The notes: generated by a model from the sequence alone, not told the origin. Shown: positions 1 to 9,586, counted from the stretch's first letter. The stretch is DNA of 64,000 nt from Oscillatoriaceae cyanobacterium Prado104 (GCA_025454405.1 JALOON010000029.1:1-64000), one strand, 5' to 3'. Numbers and translations are program-made.

Positions 1-337
1 ACATGGGTACGTGTTTTCTGGTTCATAAGCTGAAACACCAAGCAGCACAAGGGTTTCAACCCACGTCTCAGTATTTCTACGGGGGGAACTTCAGCCTAAA
101 GAAAGTGTGCGCCATCCTCTGGGAAATTATTGGCGATCGCATATTGATGCGTAGATTCTGTCCGAGATGGCTGCGATCGCGCGATCGACCTGGCAAATGT
201 CGCTCCAAGTGAGAGAAATGCTACAGAACGTGAACTTTTCTAAAGCTAGCTGTTAATAATGTAAATCCGAAACACCTCCCTGCGTAAAATATGACAGGAA
301 CGCCTCAACTTTTTTAAACAGCGAGGACAAACAGAAT
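1..337. other. No gene seen; leader of psaL
   Basis: I see no convincing gene here. A 69-codon open frame at 3-212 is rich in arginine and contains HIP1-type GATCGC repeats, and it resembles no family I know. The last 100 bases are the psaL leader. A GAGG ribosome-binding sequence lies at 323-326, eleven bases before the psaL start, and a TAAAAT at 284-289 could be a -10 box; no clear -35 was found. Confidence 0.5.
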
Positions 338-844
338 ATGGCCGATCCCAGAGATGCAGAGCTTATTAAACCCTTTAACGGCGACCCCTTCACGGGTCAT
401 CTAGCCACCCCCATCAGTGCTTCTGATTTTACAAAAGCATTCATCGGCAACTTGCCCGCCTACCGCAAAGGACTCTCGCCTATAGTTCGAGGTCTCGAAA
501 TTGGTTTGGCACACGGTTATTTTCTCGTCGGTCCCCAAATCGTCTTCGGACCCCTGCGGGACTACGAAGAAGCAGCTAATCTCGGCGGATTGATTACAGC
601 CCTTGTCTTAGTTCTGCTAGGCACAGCAGGTATGTCAGCCTACGGTTTGGTCTCTTTCAAACAAGACAACACCAGCTACCCCAGTGCCAATCCCATGACT
701 CCGGAGGCTCTCAAAACTGCTGAAGGGTGGAGCCAGTTTACTGCTGGTTTCTTCGTTGGCGGGATGAGCGGCGTCTTTGCTGCCTACTTCTTACTCGAAA
801 ACTTTAAGGGCATTGATGCCATTTTCCGGGGTTTAGTCAATTAA
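338..844 (+). CDS. psaL: Photosystem I reaction centre subunit XI (PsaL)
   Basis: PsaL is a membrane subunit at the trimerisation face of photosystem I in thylakoids, where it helps bind chlorophylls and join monomers. The 168-residue protein has the family's length. The soluble N terminus carries the typical stretch around residues 10-25 (KPFNGDPFTGHLATP), followed by GLEIGLAHGYFLVGP near residues 52-67 and two hydrophobic helices near 80-105 and 132-158 with glycine-rich faces (FFVGGMSGVFAAYF). psaI follows 60 bases downstream on the same strand, the usual cyanobacterial psaL-psaI order, and a terminator closes the pair. Nothing unusual was seen. Confidence 0.97.
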   Translation: MADPRDAELIKPFNGDPFTGHLATPISASDFTKAFIGNLPAYRKGLSPIVRGLEIGLAHGYFLVGPQIVFGPLRDYEEAANLGGLITALVLVLLGTAGMSAYGLVSFKQDNTSYPSANPMTPEALKTAEGWSQFTAGFFVGGMSGVFAAYFLLENFKGIDAIFRGLVN

Positions 845-904
845 TTGACTCTCCTCCGAAATGTCCCTGTTGGATTGCACTAACTTTAGTTTGGAGAATT
901 TGAT

Positions 905-1021
905 ATGACAGGTTCTTACGCTGCTTCTTTCTTGCCTTGGATTTTGATTCCAGTAGTTTGCTGGCTGATGCCGGTTGTGGTAATGGGTTTGTTGTTTATC
1001 TACATTGAAAGCGACGCCTAA
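905..1021 (+). CDS. psaI: Photosystem I reaction centre subunit VIII (PsaI)
   Basis: This 38-residue single-helix protein reads [18 protein letters not shown]... and ends ...FIYIESDA, the recognisable PsaI pattern. PsaI is a thylakoid membrane subunit that stabilises PsaL in photosystem I. One transmembrane helix spans about residues 10-33. It lies 60 bases after psaL and before a strong rho-independent hairpin, so the two are probably one transcript. A TTTGGAGAA sequence at 892-900 supplies the ribosome-binding site. It is easily missed by automated gene calling because of its size. Confidence 0.95.
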   Translation: MTGSYAASFLPWILIPVVCWLMPVVVMGLLFIYIESDA

Positions 1022-1226
1022 GCTTTCCCAGCTTTCGCAAGACCCCATTTGGAAGAGTGCCAAACAAGTGCTCTGAAACCTCTAGATCGATCTGAGGAAG
1101 ATCGGAAAAAAATTGTTTTCAGATTGCTGGTAATTAGAAAATTTGGTTTCTTTACCTAAATACCCAGGCTCAACGGTTTGAAGCAATCCTTTTGTTCTCT
1201 TCCATTTGAATTTGCCACAGCCAAAA

Positions 1227-1257
1227 ATCCTCTGTCCGCAGGGCAGGGGATTTTTTT
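1227..1257 (+). terminator. Rho-independent terminator of psaL-psaI
   Basis: An 11-base stem (ATCCTCTGTCC against GGGCAGGGGAT, two G-T pairs) with a GCA loop is followed by seven T residues at 1251-1257. It lies 205 bases after psaI and upstream of the next gene, as expected for the end of the psaL-psaI transcript. Confidence 0.85.
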
Positions 1258-1362
1258 ATGAAGTTTTTTTACAGCAAGCATAAAATCATCTCCTCGGACA
1301 AGACAATTTGCCAAATTCTGAGCCATAATTGCGATCGGAAACTACATCACGAGGAGGCAGCG

Positions 1363-1905
1363 ATGCCCTTTCCCCCCGCGCGCAAAATCTTAGCTCCATT
1401 CTTGATATCGGTGCTCCTGTTAGTGACCGCCTGCGGTCAAACCCAAGCCCCATCTCGCTGGGACAAAGCTCAGCAGGAAAGCACCCAAAAACCTGCAGCT
1501 AAAGCTCAACAAACTGCTGCTCAAAATCAAAACCTGCCCAAGAAGGCTGTAGCTGGTGGCAAGTTAAATAAATACTTCCCGGCGTCGGGCGGCGGATTCA
1601 ATCGCGTCTTCGCTCAAGAAAAATCCGGTTTTGCTGAAGCTAAGTTGAATAAAGACGGTAAAAATGTCGCGGTGCTTTCGATTAACGATATCGCAGGCAA
1701 CCCCTCAGCCGGAGATAAATTCAAAAGCAGTACCAAGAAAATTAGCGGCTATCCTGCTGTCAATCAAGGTGCTAATATCACTGCTGTTTTAGTCGCCAAT
1801 CGCTATCAGGTGAAAGTTCAATCTCGCGACCCTTCTTTTACAGCGAGCGATCGCGAAGCTTGGCTGGCAAAATTCAATCTCAGCGGTCTCGCTAACGTTA
1901 AATAA
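1363..1905 (+). CDS. Exported lipoprotein of unknown function
   Basis: The start at 1363 is chosen because a near-perfect ribosome-binding site (GAGGAGG, 1351-1357) sits five bases upstream and because it begins a clean lipoprotein signal: basic residues 7-8, a hydrophobic core, and a lipobox LVTAC with the lipidated cysteine at residue 24. A longer frame back to 1258 would start inside the psaI terminator. After the signal comes a low-complexity Ala/Gln/Lys linker to about residue 60, then a folded domain of some 115 residues without recognised motifs. It is 180 residues long. I expect it on the plasma membrane or the periplasmic face of the outer membrane. Similar proteins are known only as cyanobacterial hypotheticals. 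It precedes an unknown protein by 44 bases. Confidence 0.75.
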   Translation: MPFPPARKILAPFLISVLLLVTACGQTQAPSRWDKAQQESTQKPAAKAQQTAAQNQNLPKKAVAGGKLNKYFPASGGGFNRVFAQEKSGFAEAKLNKDGKNVAVLSINDIAGNPSAGDKFKSSTKKISGYPAVNQGANITAVLVANRYQVKVQSRDPSFTASDREAWLAKFNLSGLANVK

Positions 1906-1949
1906 CTTTAACTGTTGTTAAAGTTCCCTTCAACTATAAGGAGTTTTTT

Positions 1950-2837
1950 GTGAGTACAACAGTCTTTGAATTAGTCGATAAACTGCCTAAGGACAACATG
2001 ACTGTCAAAGCCCTGCGAGCTCTTGACTTTGTAATTCCTGGCGAGTGGGACAATTTAGTGGGTTTTGAAAATACCATTCGCACGGTAACTGGCGAAACTG
2101 ATGAAGAGATGATCCAGCAAATCGGCGAGCGCGCTATTTACCTCTTCAATGATAAATCTCAAGGCTACCAGCGCGCTCTCTGGCTCTACCAAACGATCGA
2201 CAGTGCTTCTAGCGCCCTCGGTACGGCTGCCCTGGCGAATAAGGTTGCTCAAAATGTGCCGTTTTTGTCGGTAATCGGCAATCTCACCCCCAAGCCGGAA
2301 AAGGCTCAAACGATCGACCTTTCTTTGAAGTTAGTTACTGAGTTGCTGGCTTTTTGCCAAATTAACGGGATTCCGGGCGACAGTATTGGCGATTTTGCTG
2401 CTTCTCTGGCCGACTACGGCGGCGAATCCCTGATGCGGATGGCTGCTTTGGTTTGTTTTGACGGTTTGATTCCCCTGGGCCCGGACTTTATCATGATGAC
2501 TCAGAGTTGGATTGCCAGGCTGTCCCCCAGCGACATGCAAGAAAATCCGGCGTTTAAGGCAATCGGGGGCATGATTCCTGGGGGTTCGCCCGCCGGCCAA
2601 CTCGGCTTTATCGGGGAAAGCTTTAACTCGGTTTCGGGTTGGATGAGCTCTTTTGTGAGCGATCGGGGTTTGACCCCCCAAAATGTCCTCGGTCACTTGC
2701 AGAATTTTGTGGAAATTTCTGCTGACAAGGTAGACTACGTGGGCGCTTTCCTGGACATGACTACCAACTACTACGAACACACTGGCATTCAAACTCTCGC
2801 CCGCCGCTTGATTGAACGCGCTGTCGCTGAGATTTAG
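1950..2837 (+). CDS. Conserved protein of unknown function
   Basis: A 295-residue protein starts at a GTG with AAGGAG (1938-1943) six bases upstream. No signal peptide is visible. The sequence is mostly helical, with one moderately hydrophobic stretch near residues 165-180 (LMRMAALVCFDGLIPLG), and is not repetitive. I do not recognise a catalytic motif. Its length, even composition and strong ribosome-binding site make it a real gene. It sits between a lipoprotein and a DUF2996-type protein on the same strand and is closed by a 15-bp hairpin, so it may be cotranscribed with the lipoprotein. Confidence 0.8.
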   Translation: MSTTVFELVDKLPKDNMTVKALRALDFVIPGEWDNLVGFENTIRTVTGETDEEMIQQIGERAIYLFNDKSQGYQRALWLYQTIDSASSALGTAALANKVAQNVPFLSVIGNLTPKPEKAQTIDLSLKLVTELLAFCQINGIPGDSIGDFAASLADYGGESLMRMAALVCFDGLIPLGPDFIMMTQSWIARLSPSDMQENPAFKAIGGMIPGGSPAGQLGFIGESFNSVSGWMSSFVSDRGLTPQNVLGHLQNFVEISADKVDYVGAFLDMTTNYYEHTGIQTLARRLIERAVAEI

Positions 2838-2846
2838 AATATTCAG

Positions 2847-2891
2847 AAGAGTTGCGAGTTGTTTCGAGAAATCGCGCAACTCGCAACTCTT
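2847..2891 (+). terminator. Perfect 15-bp hairpin between two genes
   Basis: The arms AAGAGTTGCGAGTTG (2847-2861) and CAACTCGCAACTCTT (2877-2891) are perfect reverse complements around a 15-base loop. The hairpin starts 9 bases after the preceding stop codon, which suits a terminator, although no run of T follows it. Confidence 0.55.
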
Positions 2892-2920
2892 GTCTCATCA
2901 CTCTTTAGAAAAAAACGTCA

Positions 2921-3493
2921 ATGCCAGAAGAACCGAAAAATCCCGCCGCTGGAGAATCGGAAACTCCCAGTGCTTCCACCGAAAGCGCCCCGAGTACCGA
3001 CTCGCCTGAAACCACCGATCTTCCCAGCACTGACAAGCCTAAAGCCGCTGCTAAAAAGCCTGCTGCGAAATCTGAAGGCGACAAACCCGCAGCTAAAGCT
3101 AAAAAAGAAAAAGCACCTGCTGTTGAAGACAAGCCCTTTGCAGAGTTTATCCAACAAGATTATTTGCCCGCCTTGCAAACTGCTTTGACTAAGCAGGGCG
3201 TTAAGGATTTAGAGGTAAGTTTGGCTAAGCAAAAAGTCCCCGTTGCTGGCATGAGTTCTGTTGGAGAATGCTGGCAGGTAATTGGTAAGTTCCAAGAAGG
3301 TCAGCGACAATTTAATCTGTATTTTCCTCAAGAAAACATTCAAAGTCAAAGGGCTTTTTCTTGTGCTGAAAATGATACCAAAACCAGCACTCTGGAACCT
3401 TTTTTGATTGACGAACGCAAGATTACTCTCGACTTGATGGTTTTTGGTGTGGTTCAGCGGCTTAACGCTCAAAAGTGGCTGAATCTTAATTAG
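2921..3493 (+). CDS. DUF2996-like cyanobacterial protein
   Basis: The protein has 190 residues. Residues 1-70 form a Pro/Ala/Lys/Glu/Ser-rich low-complexity tail that is probably disordered. Residues 72-190 form a compact domain beginning with KPFAEFIQQDYLPALQTAL and ending with ...RLNAQKWLNLN, which matches what I remember of DUF2996 proteins of cyanobacteria and plastids. No enzyme motif or membrane segment is visible, so the function is unknown. It follows the hairpin at 2847 and is transcribed in the same direction as its neighbours. Confidence 0.75.
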   Translation: MPEEPKNPAAGESETPSASTESAPSTDSPETTDLPSTDKPKAAAKKPAAKSEGDKPAAKAKKEKAPAVEDKPFAEFIQQDYLPALQTALTKQGVKDLEVSLAKQKVPVAGMSSVGECWQVIGKFQEGQRQFNLYFPQENIQSQRAFSCAENDTKTSTLEPFLIDERKITLDLMVFGVVQRLNAQKWLNLN

Positions 3494-3577
3494 TCAGTCG
3501 ATCGTCGATAGTTGACAGCAAACAGTTGACCTTTAACTAGAAATCAGCCACCAGCATATCGCGTCCGATCGATGGAT

Positions 3578-3641
3578 AAGGTTTGTAGTAAGGACTAAAG
3601 TCCGCTGGTAAGCGAGGACTTGAGCCTTTGCTACAAACCTT
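3578..3641. repeat. Inverted-repeat element at a gene breakpoint
   Basis: The arms AAGGTTTGTAG (3578-3588) and CTACAAACCTT (3631-3641) are perfect reverse complements, with a second AGGACT/AGTCC pairing inside. This looks like a dispersed cyanobacterial palindromic element. Protein similarity to a Ser/Thr kinase begins at the very next base, so the element sits at the breakpoint of the collapsed gene that follows. Confidence 0.6.
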
Positions 3642-4085
3642 TTGATTTCATTATTTGAATTATTAGCCGGACAATTGCCTTTTGAGTCAAACGACCCGAT
3701 GGAGTTGGTACACGGTCACATCGCCAAACAACCGCCCTCTCTAACTCAATTTAACATTCCCGAACCGCTCGATCGCATCGTAGCAAAACTGATGGCAAAG
3801 AATGCCGAAGATCGCTATCAAAGCTCTTTGGGTTTCAAGCATGACTTAGAGATTTGCCTGCATCAACTAAATGAAACAGGTAAGATTGAAGCGTTTGAAA
3901 TTGGTAAAAGGGATCTGTGCGATCGCTTCAATATTCCCGAAAAACTCTATGGGCGAAAATACGCACAACAACTCGAACAATCGCAACTCCAGATTGTCCA
4001 AAGCGAAAAACATGGCGGTCAACTCGAAGTTATTTCTGAAATTGCTAAAGGAACAGAATTTATCTTGACTTTACCGCTGAATTAA
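3642..4085 (+). pseudogene. Collapsed Ser/Thr kinase-AAA-histidine kinase gene
   Basis: The open frame encodes about 147 residues but has no proper start (a TTG right after a palindrome). It joins three pieces of the giant cyanobacterial Ser/Thr kinase-ATPase-GAF-histidine kinase family, usually near 1800 residues. Residues 1-104 are the C-lobe of the protein kinase (LFELLAGQLPFES...IPEKLYGR, including the DRYQSS stretch). Then comes a short piece of the coiled segment just before the histidine box (YAQQLEQ...IVQSEK). Residues from about 124 on are the extreme C terminus of the HATPase domain (KHGGQLEV...GTEFILTLPLN). The kinase N-lobe, AAA domain, GAF domain, histidine box and most of the ATPase are gone. 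The frame stays open across both joins. No kinase activity can be expected. Confidence 0.8.
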
Positions 4086-4116
4086 TGTTAATCTAATATA
4101 AGATCTGGAGTTAATA

Positions 4117-5271
4117 GTGTTTAAAGTAGTTGTAGGTCACAGTAACGATCCGGATTCGCCAAGCGCGATCGCTGAAACAATCCAACAATGTACCAGTTCT
4201 CTTGCCGGAGTGGTGCCCCAAGCAGGAGTTTTATTTACGGGTATCGACTTCGATCTCCCACTCATCATGCAAGAAATCCAGATGGTCTTCCCCGGCATTC
4301 AATTAATTGGCAGCACTACGAATGGAGAAATCTCCTCGATATTGGAGTTTCAGCAGGACTCGATCGCATTAATGCTATTTGCGTCAGACACCGTAGAAAT
4401 GCGGGCGGGAGTTGGATTAAATGTCTCAAAAGATCCAATTCGCGCTGCCCGACAAGCAGTCGAACAAGCGACAGCAAACAGCACGGTTCCACCCAAATTA
4501 TGCCTGACCTTTCCCGAAAGCCTGACAAGTAACGCGGTATCTCTCTTAGAGGGGCTCAAGCAAAGTCTGGGCGAAGAAATTCCCATTGTGGGCGGCATGG
4601 CAGCGGATGACTACACCTTTGAACAAACATACCAATTTTGTCAAGATCGAGTGCTTAGCGACGCTATTCCCGTACTGCTGTTTTGGGGTGAATTACTGGT
4701 TTCTCACGCAGTTGCTAGCGGTTGGACGCCCATTAGTCCGCCAAGCCGCGTGACAAAAGTTCGGGGTAACGTAGTGTACGAAATTGGCCATCGTCGGGCT
4801 TTAGATTTCTACCAATATTATCTGGGTGCGGAGCGATTTGCCGCCAACTATACGATCCATGCCCTAGCCGTGTTTGAAAGCAGCGATCGCTTCTACATGC
4901 GTGCCCCAAACAGCTACGATCCAGAAACGGGCAGCGTCACCTTTTTTGCAGATATTCCCGAAGGAGCGATCGTGCAAATTACCGATGCTTCCCGCGAGGA
5001 TATTTTAGCTGCATCGGAGACATCGTTAAAAGAAGCCTTAGACCGCTATCCTGGTATTAACCCAACTGCTGTCTTTTTAGTTTCCTGTTCTGCCCGCCGC
5101 CGGATTTTAGGAACCTTGACCCAAAAGGAATATCAACTGGTCAAAAATCATCTATCTAAAGACTTACCTTGTTGCGGTTTCTATGCCTACGGTGAAATTG
5201 CGCCATTGGAGACTCACTCTCAAGCTAAATTTCACAACAAGACATTTGTTACGCTGTTGATGGGAGAATAA
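4117..5271 (+). CDS. FIST-domain sensor protein (NosP-like)
   Basis: The 384-residue protein has the FIST_N plus FIST_C architecture: FIST_N about residues 30-215 (FPGIQLIGSTTNGEI, EIPIVGGMAADDYTF) and FIST_C about 220-370 (ending CCGFYAYGEIAPL...HNKTFVTLLMGE). It has no signal peptide or membrane helix, so it is cytosolic. FIST proteins were predicted to sense small ligands; the NosP subgroup binds haem and nitric oxide and controls a histidine kinase encoded beside it (established for proteobacterial examples). Here a histidine kinase follows 39 bases downstream, as in those pairs. Whether this one binds haem cannot be read from sequence alone. The GTG start at 4117 has CTGGAG six bases before it. 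Confidence 0.88.
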   Translation: MFKVVVGHSNDPDSPSAIAETIQQCTSSLAGVVPQAGVLFTGIDFDLPLIMQEIQMVFPGIQLIGSTTNGEISSILEFQQDSIALMLFASDTVEMRAGVGLNVSKDPIRAARQAVEQATANSTVPPKLCLTFPESLTSNAVSLLEGLKQSLGEEIPIVGGMAADDYTFEQTYQFCQDRVLSDAIPVLLFWGELLVSHAVASGWTPISPPSRVTKVRGNVVYEIGHRRALDFYQYYLGAERFAANYTIHALAVFESSDRFYMRAPNSYDPETGSVTFFADIPEGAIVQITDASREDILAASETSLKEALDRYPGINPTAVFLVSCSARRRILGTLTQKEYQLVKNHLSKDLPCCGFYAYGEIAPLETHSQAKFHNKTFVTLLMGE

Positions 5272-5310
5272 TTTAATCATCTATGGGATACAGATTGCTA
5301 AAACCTGTGT

Positions 5311-6372
5311 ATGGAAAACCAGGATTTACAAATTCAGGAATTGGAGAAAACAATTCGCATTTTGCGGAAGAAACTGGAACGCTCTGAAAAAGAACGCAGC
5401 CAAATCGAGGCTCATATGGAAGCCAAGGAGTTTCTACTCAAGCAAGTAATTGCTAAACTGCAAGAATCGCAACAAACTCTAGAACAGCGCAGCCACGATT
5501 TAGAAATTGCTTTGGCGGATTTGAATGCCATGCAAGTCCAACTGATTCAAAGTGAAAAAATGTCAGCATTAGGCAATACTGTAGCAGGAATTGCCCATGA
5601 AATAAATAACCCGATCGGCTTTATTTATGGCAACCTTAGATATCTGACAGAACACACTCAGAACTTGCTAAAGTTACTAAATTTGTACGAGCGCAATTTC
5701 CCAGAAGCGCCAGCAGAAATTTGCTTGGAAAGAGAGGCGATCGACATCAAATTTATTGAAGAAGATCTGCCAAAAATAGTACAGTCCATGCAAGTTGGCA
5801 GCCAGCGGATTCGCGACATTGTTTTAGCGCTGCGCAACTTTGCTCGTCTGGACGAAGTTGGATACAAATCGGTCGATATTAACGAAGGGATTGAGAATAC
5901 ATTGATGGTACTCCAACCGAAACTTGCGAACATTCAAGTTATCAAACAATACGGCGAACTCCCTCTGGTTAAATGTGCGGCTGGCGATCTAAACCAGGTA
6001 TTTATGAATATTTTCCTCAACGCCATCGACGCGATCGCGCAAAAGAACACCAATCTAACAACACAGGATTTTGCTGGTGAGATTTCGATTCGGACTCAAT
6101 TGCGATCGGACAGGCAAGTGGCGATCGAGATTGCAGATAATGGGGTAGGGATACCCACTAAAGTAATGAATAAAGTATTCGATACTTTTTTTACTACGAA
6201 AGTCGTCGGTAAAGGCACGGGATTGGGATTGGCGATCGCCCGTCAAATTGTCGCAGAAAAACATGGAGGAAATATCGAAGTGGATTCGCAATTGGGTCAA
6301 GGTACAACTTTTACAATTCAATTGCCGATCGATTCCCAGTCAATGAAATGTCAAGAATTACCGCGCTTTTAG
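5311..6372 (+). CDS. Histidine kinase paired with the FIST protein
   Basis: A soluble 353-residue histidine kinase. Residues 1-85 are a coiled coil rich in Glu, Lys and Gln with no input domain of its own. The H-box is GIAHEINNPIG with His96 as the phosphorylation site. The ATPase domain holds the N-box (Asn237 in LNAIDAI), G1 (Asp276, DNGVGIP) and the G2 motif GKGTGLGL. No transmembrane segment is present. Lacking a sensor, it most likely takes its signal from the FIST protein encoded 39 bases upstream. No receiver lies directly next to it; the nearest receivers are at 9587 and 10133. Confidence 0.9.
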   Translation: MENQDLQIQELEKTIRILRKKLERSEKERSQIEAHMEAKEFLLKQVIAKLQESQQTLEQRSHDLEIALADLNAMQVQLIQSEKMSALGNTVAGIAHEINNPIGFIYGNLRYLTEHTQNLLKLLNLYERNFPEAPAEICLEREAIDIKFIEEDLPKIVQSMQVGSQRIRDIVLALRNFARLDEVGYKSVDINEGIENTLMVLQPKLANIQVIKQYGELPLVKCAAGDLNQVFMNIFLNAIDAIAQKNTNLTTQDFAGEISIRTQLRSDRQVAIEIADNGVGIPTKVMNKVFDTFFTTKVVGKGTGLGLAIARQIVAEKHGGNIEVDSQLGQGTTFTIQLPIDSQSMKCQELPRF

Positions 6373-6567
6373 GACGGCTAGTATGTCAAATATGTTACAT
6401 TTATGAAAAGCAAGAGCATCAGTACAGGAGAACCAAATCGTGAGATTCGAGACAGCAAATTATGGCTCAATCGAGCGCTAAAACAACCATTTTTGGTTGA
6501 AAAATCATTCTAATGAACTGGCACTACAGGCAATATTAACAACTGCGATACCAGTTCTCTAAAATTA

Positions 6568-6641
6568 TGCTACAGTCCTCGCCCTAGACCCTCGCGGAAT
6601 TACAGGGGAATTGCCTTCGATAGGTCCGGGATACTGTAGCA
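6568..6641. repeat. Inverted repeat in the 6373-6810 gap
   Basis: The 438 bases between the two kinase genes hold no open gene. TGCTACAGT (6568-6576) and ACTGTAGCA (6633-6641) are perfect reverse complements 56 bases apart and enclose a CG-rich stretch, which looks like a dispersed structured repeat. The rest of the gap is AT-rich and is presumably the promoter of the next kinase gene; I found no confident -35/-10 pair. Confidence 0.45.
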
Positions 6642-6810
6642 AAGCTTTGGAGAATTGAGATGGTCAATTAGTTGAAAGCAAACTGCCATACCTAATGTCA
6701 ATACACAATAAGAGTGGTTGCGATTGCAGCTAGATATATCCAGAATAATAGTAAACGTACAGCTATGTGCGGCGATCGAGTGACAGTTGCCAATCTCTTA
6801 AATAATAAGA

Positions 6811-9513
6811 ATGTCTAACTTACCCGTGCCCGACAAGGAATTCAATGCCCTGCAACAAGCTGCCTACCAACTGGCGTCCTGTACCGACCAAATTTTCCAG
6901 CAAATCGAGCAGCAACAAACGCTAACCAGCATTATCGACAAAATTCGCTCGTCTCTAGATTTAGAAACCATCCTTAAAACAACGGCAACAGAGATCCGCC
7001 AATTGCTCAATGCCGATCGCGTGGGCGTATTCCGCTTTACTCCCGGTAGCGGCTGCGATGCAGGGGAGTTTGTGGCAGAAGATGTGTCCTTAGAATTTCC
7101 TTCAGCCTTAGCAACCCAAGTTTTCGACCATTGTTTCGGTTCGCAATTTGCCCCCCACTACATTCGAGGGCGGGTACAGGCAGTTGCGGATATCCACAAC
7201 GCACAATTGAGCGATTGTCACGTTCGGATTCTCGAACAATTCCAGATTCGCGCGAATCTCATCGTTCCCGTCCTCAAAGGTGATGAATTGTGGGGGTTGC
7301 TGTGCATCCATCAGTGCACCAATCCGCGACGCTGGCAACTCTCAGAAATTGAATTCGTCAAAAAAATAGCCGCTTATTTTGCGGTGGCACTGCAACAAGC
7401 CGAACATTTAGCACAAATCAAACATCAAGCGATCTTGCTGGCTCAAACCCAGGCGCAAGAGAAAGCCCTGACCCGTCAAAAAGCCTTGGTCAAAATTACA
7501 AATCGCATCCGACAATCGATCGATTGGGAAGCGATTTGTCAAGCGGCAACGGAAGAAGTGCGCCTGTTGTTAGAAGCCGATCGCGTCACTATTTACCGTT
7601 TCAATTCAGACTGGAGTGGGGAGTTTATCTTCGAGTCAGTGTCGGAAGGCTGGCAGCCGTTGGTGGCATTTATCCCAAACGTTGCAGATACTTATTTGAT
7701 GGAAACTCGGGGCGGGCGCTATGCAATGAATGAAACCTATGCCGTCTCAGATATCTACCAAGTCGGACACTCCGATTGCCACGTAGCGTTGCTCGAAGAA
7801 TTTCAAGCTAAAGCCTACGCGATCGCCCCTATTTTTCAAGACGATCGCCTGTGGGGATTGCTCGCTGCTTTCCAAAATTCTGCCCCCCGCAACTGGCAAG
7901 CCGATGAAATCGAATTGCTCGCTCAAATCGGCGAACAACTTGGGATTGCCCTCCAACAAGCCAAAGAACAAAAACGAGCGATCGACCGCCAGCAATCCCT
8001 CGTTAAAATCGTCAATAAAATTCGCAACTCCCTCGACTGGACTGACATCTGCCAAACCGCCACCGATGAAGTGCGCCACTTGCTAGAAGTCGATCGCGTC
8101 GCCATTTATCGCTTCAATCCAGACTGGAGTGGAGATTTTCTGTTTGAATCCTTGGCAAATGGATGGAAACCCTTAGTTGGCGCTTTTTCATGCATTGAAG
8201 ATACCTACTTAATGGAAACTCGGGGCGGGCGCTACGCAGCTAATGAAACCTTTGCCATCTCAGATATCTATACATCAGGACACTCAGATTGCCATGTAGC
8301 GTTGCTCGAAGAATTTCAAGCTAAAGCCTACGCAGTTTCCCCGATATTTGATGGCGATCGCCTGTGGGGATTGCTCGCTGCTTTCCAAAATACCGGACCT
8401 CGGCACTGGAATACTGATGAAGTCCAGTTATTAGCTCAGATTGGCGAACAACTGGGGATCGCTCTCAAACAAGCAGAATCCGTGCGCCAGATTGAAGCCC
8501 GATCGACCGAATTGAGGCAGGCACTAAAGGAATTGCAGCAGTCTCAAATGGAGCTGATTCAAAAAGAAAAAATGGCAGCTTTAGGGCAATTGATTGCGGG
8601 AGTAGCTCATGAAATCAACAATCCCTTAGGTGCGATCAAAGCCGCCGCCAGTAACACCCAAAAAGCACTGCAAGAAGCGATCGACGAACTCCCCGGATTT
8701 CACCAGCGTTTGAACCCTCAAGAACAAGAGATATTTTTTCAGCTTGTCAATCGGGCGATCGGCAGCCAACAGGTGGTTGTCTCTCAAGAAAGTCGCGCCC
8801 TCAAACGCCAAATTACCACTTACTTTCAAGAGCAGGACATTCAAGATGCCAGAAATCTTGCTGATATCTTGATGGACATGGGAATCTGTGAAGATTTTGA
8901 GTTTTTGCTGCCCCTGTTAAAGAGCGAGAATCGTGAATGGGCCGTCCACTTTGCTTACAATTTAACTTGTACCTTTACTAACAATCAGATGATTCTGCGG
9001 GCAGTCGAACGCTCGTCCAAAATTGTGTTTGCGCTCAAAAGCTATGCTCGTGTCGAGCAAACCGAGACCAAGCAGTTAGTCCAAGTAACTGACGGGCTAG
9101 AGGCTACCCTGGAAATCTATTACAATCAAATCAAACGCAACATCAATTTAATCCGAGATTATCAAGATATTCCCACCATTTTGGGCTACCCGGACGAACT
9201 CATTCAAATCTGGACAAACTTGATTCACAACGCCATCCAGGCAATAGAATCAGGGGGGACGCTCACCGTTGCTGCCCGTCCCCTGGACAATGGCGTTGAA
9301 GTGATCGTTACAGATGACGGACCAGGTATTCCCACCGAAATACAGGAAAAAATCTTTGATGCCTTTTTCACGACCAAACCAGTTGGCAAGGGCAGCGGTC
9401 TGGGTTTAAATATTTGTCAGAAGATTATTGACAAGCACCAAGGACGGATACAAGTAGAAAGTCAGCCAGGACAAACTCAATTCCGCGTGTGGTTGCCTGT
9501 AGGATCTTTGTGA
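6811..9513 (+). CDS. Triple-GAF histidine kinase, cyanobacteriochrome-like
   Basis: A 900-residue soluble sensor kinase. GAF1 (about 45-198) carries Cys136-His137 in [11 protein letters not shown] and [14 protein letters not shown], the layout of bilin-binding cyanobacteriochrome GAF domains. GAF2 (about 235-390, Cys323-His324) and GAF3 (about 410-565, Cys494-His495) are near-duplicates 171 residues apart ([36 protein letters not shown]) and also keep Cys-His, but have AFQN where GAF1 has IHQC. A short coiled coil leads to the H-box [11 protein letters not shown] with His600. About 120 residues then separate it from the remaining kinase core, ending in DDGPGIP and GKGSGLGLN. Neighbours are a FIST-kinase pair upstream and two receiver proteins downstream. 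Bilin binding is an inference. Confidence 0.9.
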   Translation: MSNLPVPDKEFNALQQAAYQLASCTDQIFQQIEQQQTLTSIIDKIRSSLDLETILKTTATEIRQLLNADRVGVFRFTPGSGCDAGEFVAEDVSLEFPSALATQVFDHCFGSQFAPHYIRGRVQAVADIHNAQLSDCHVRILEQFQIRANLIVPVLKGDELWGLLCIHQCTNPRRWQLSEIEFVKKIAAYFAVALQQAEHLAQIKHQAILLAQTQAQEKALTRQKALVKITNRIRQSIDWEAICQAATEEVRLLLEADRVTIYRFNSDWSGEFIFESVSEGWQPLVAFIPNVADTYLMETRGGRYAMNETYAVSDIYQVGHSDCHVALLEEFQAKAYAIAPIFQDDRLWGLLAAFQNSAPRNWQADEIELLAQIGEQLGIALQQAKEQKRAIDRQQSLVKIVNKIRNSLDWTDICQTATDEVRHLLEVDRVAIYRFNPDWSGDFLFESLANGWKPLVGAFSCIEDTYLMETRGGRYAANETFAISDIYTSGHSDCHVALLEEFQAKAYAVSPIFDGDRLWGLLAAFQNTGPRHWNTDEVQLLAQIGEQLGIALKQAESVRQIEARSTELRQALKELQQSQMELIQKEKMAALGQLIAGVAHEINNPLGAIKAAASNTQKALQEAIDELPGFHQRLNPQEQEIFFQLVNRAIGSQQVVVSQESRALKRQITTYFQEQDIQDARNLADILMDMGICEDFEFLLPLLKSENREWAVHFAYNLTCTFTNNQMILRAVERSSKIVFALKSYARVEQTETKQLVQVTDGLEATLEIYYNQIKRNINLIRDYQDIPTILGYPDELIQIWTNLIHNAIQAIESGGTLTVAARPLDNGVEVIVTDDGPGIPTEIQEKIFDAFFTTKPVGKGSGLGLNICQKIIDKHQGRIQVESQPGQTQFRVWLPVGSL

Positions 9514-9586
9514 TACCGTTCCCACCGCGGCGGCGGATGGGGAATTCTGCGCCAAGGCAGGTCAAACAAGTTGAGGGGATTCAACC

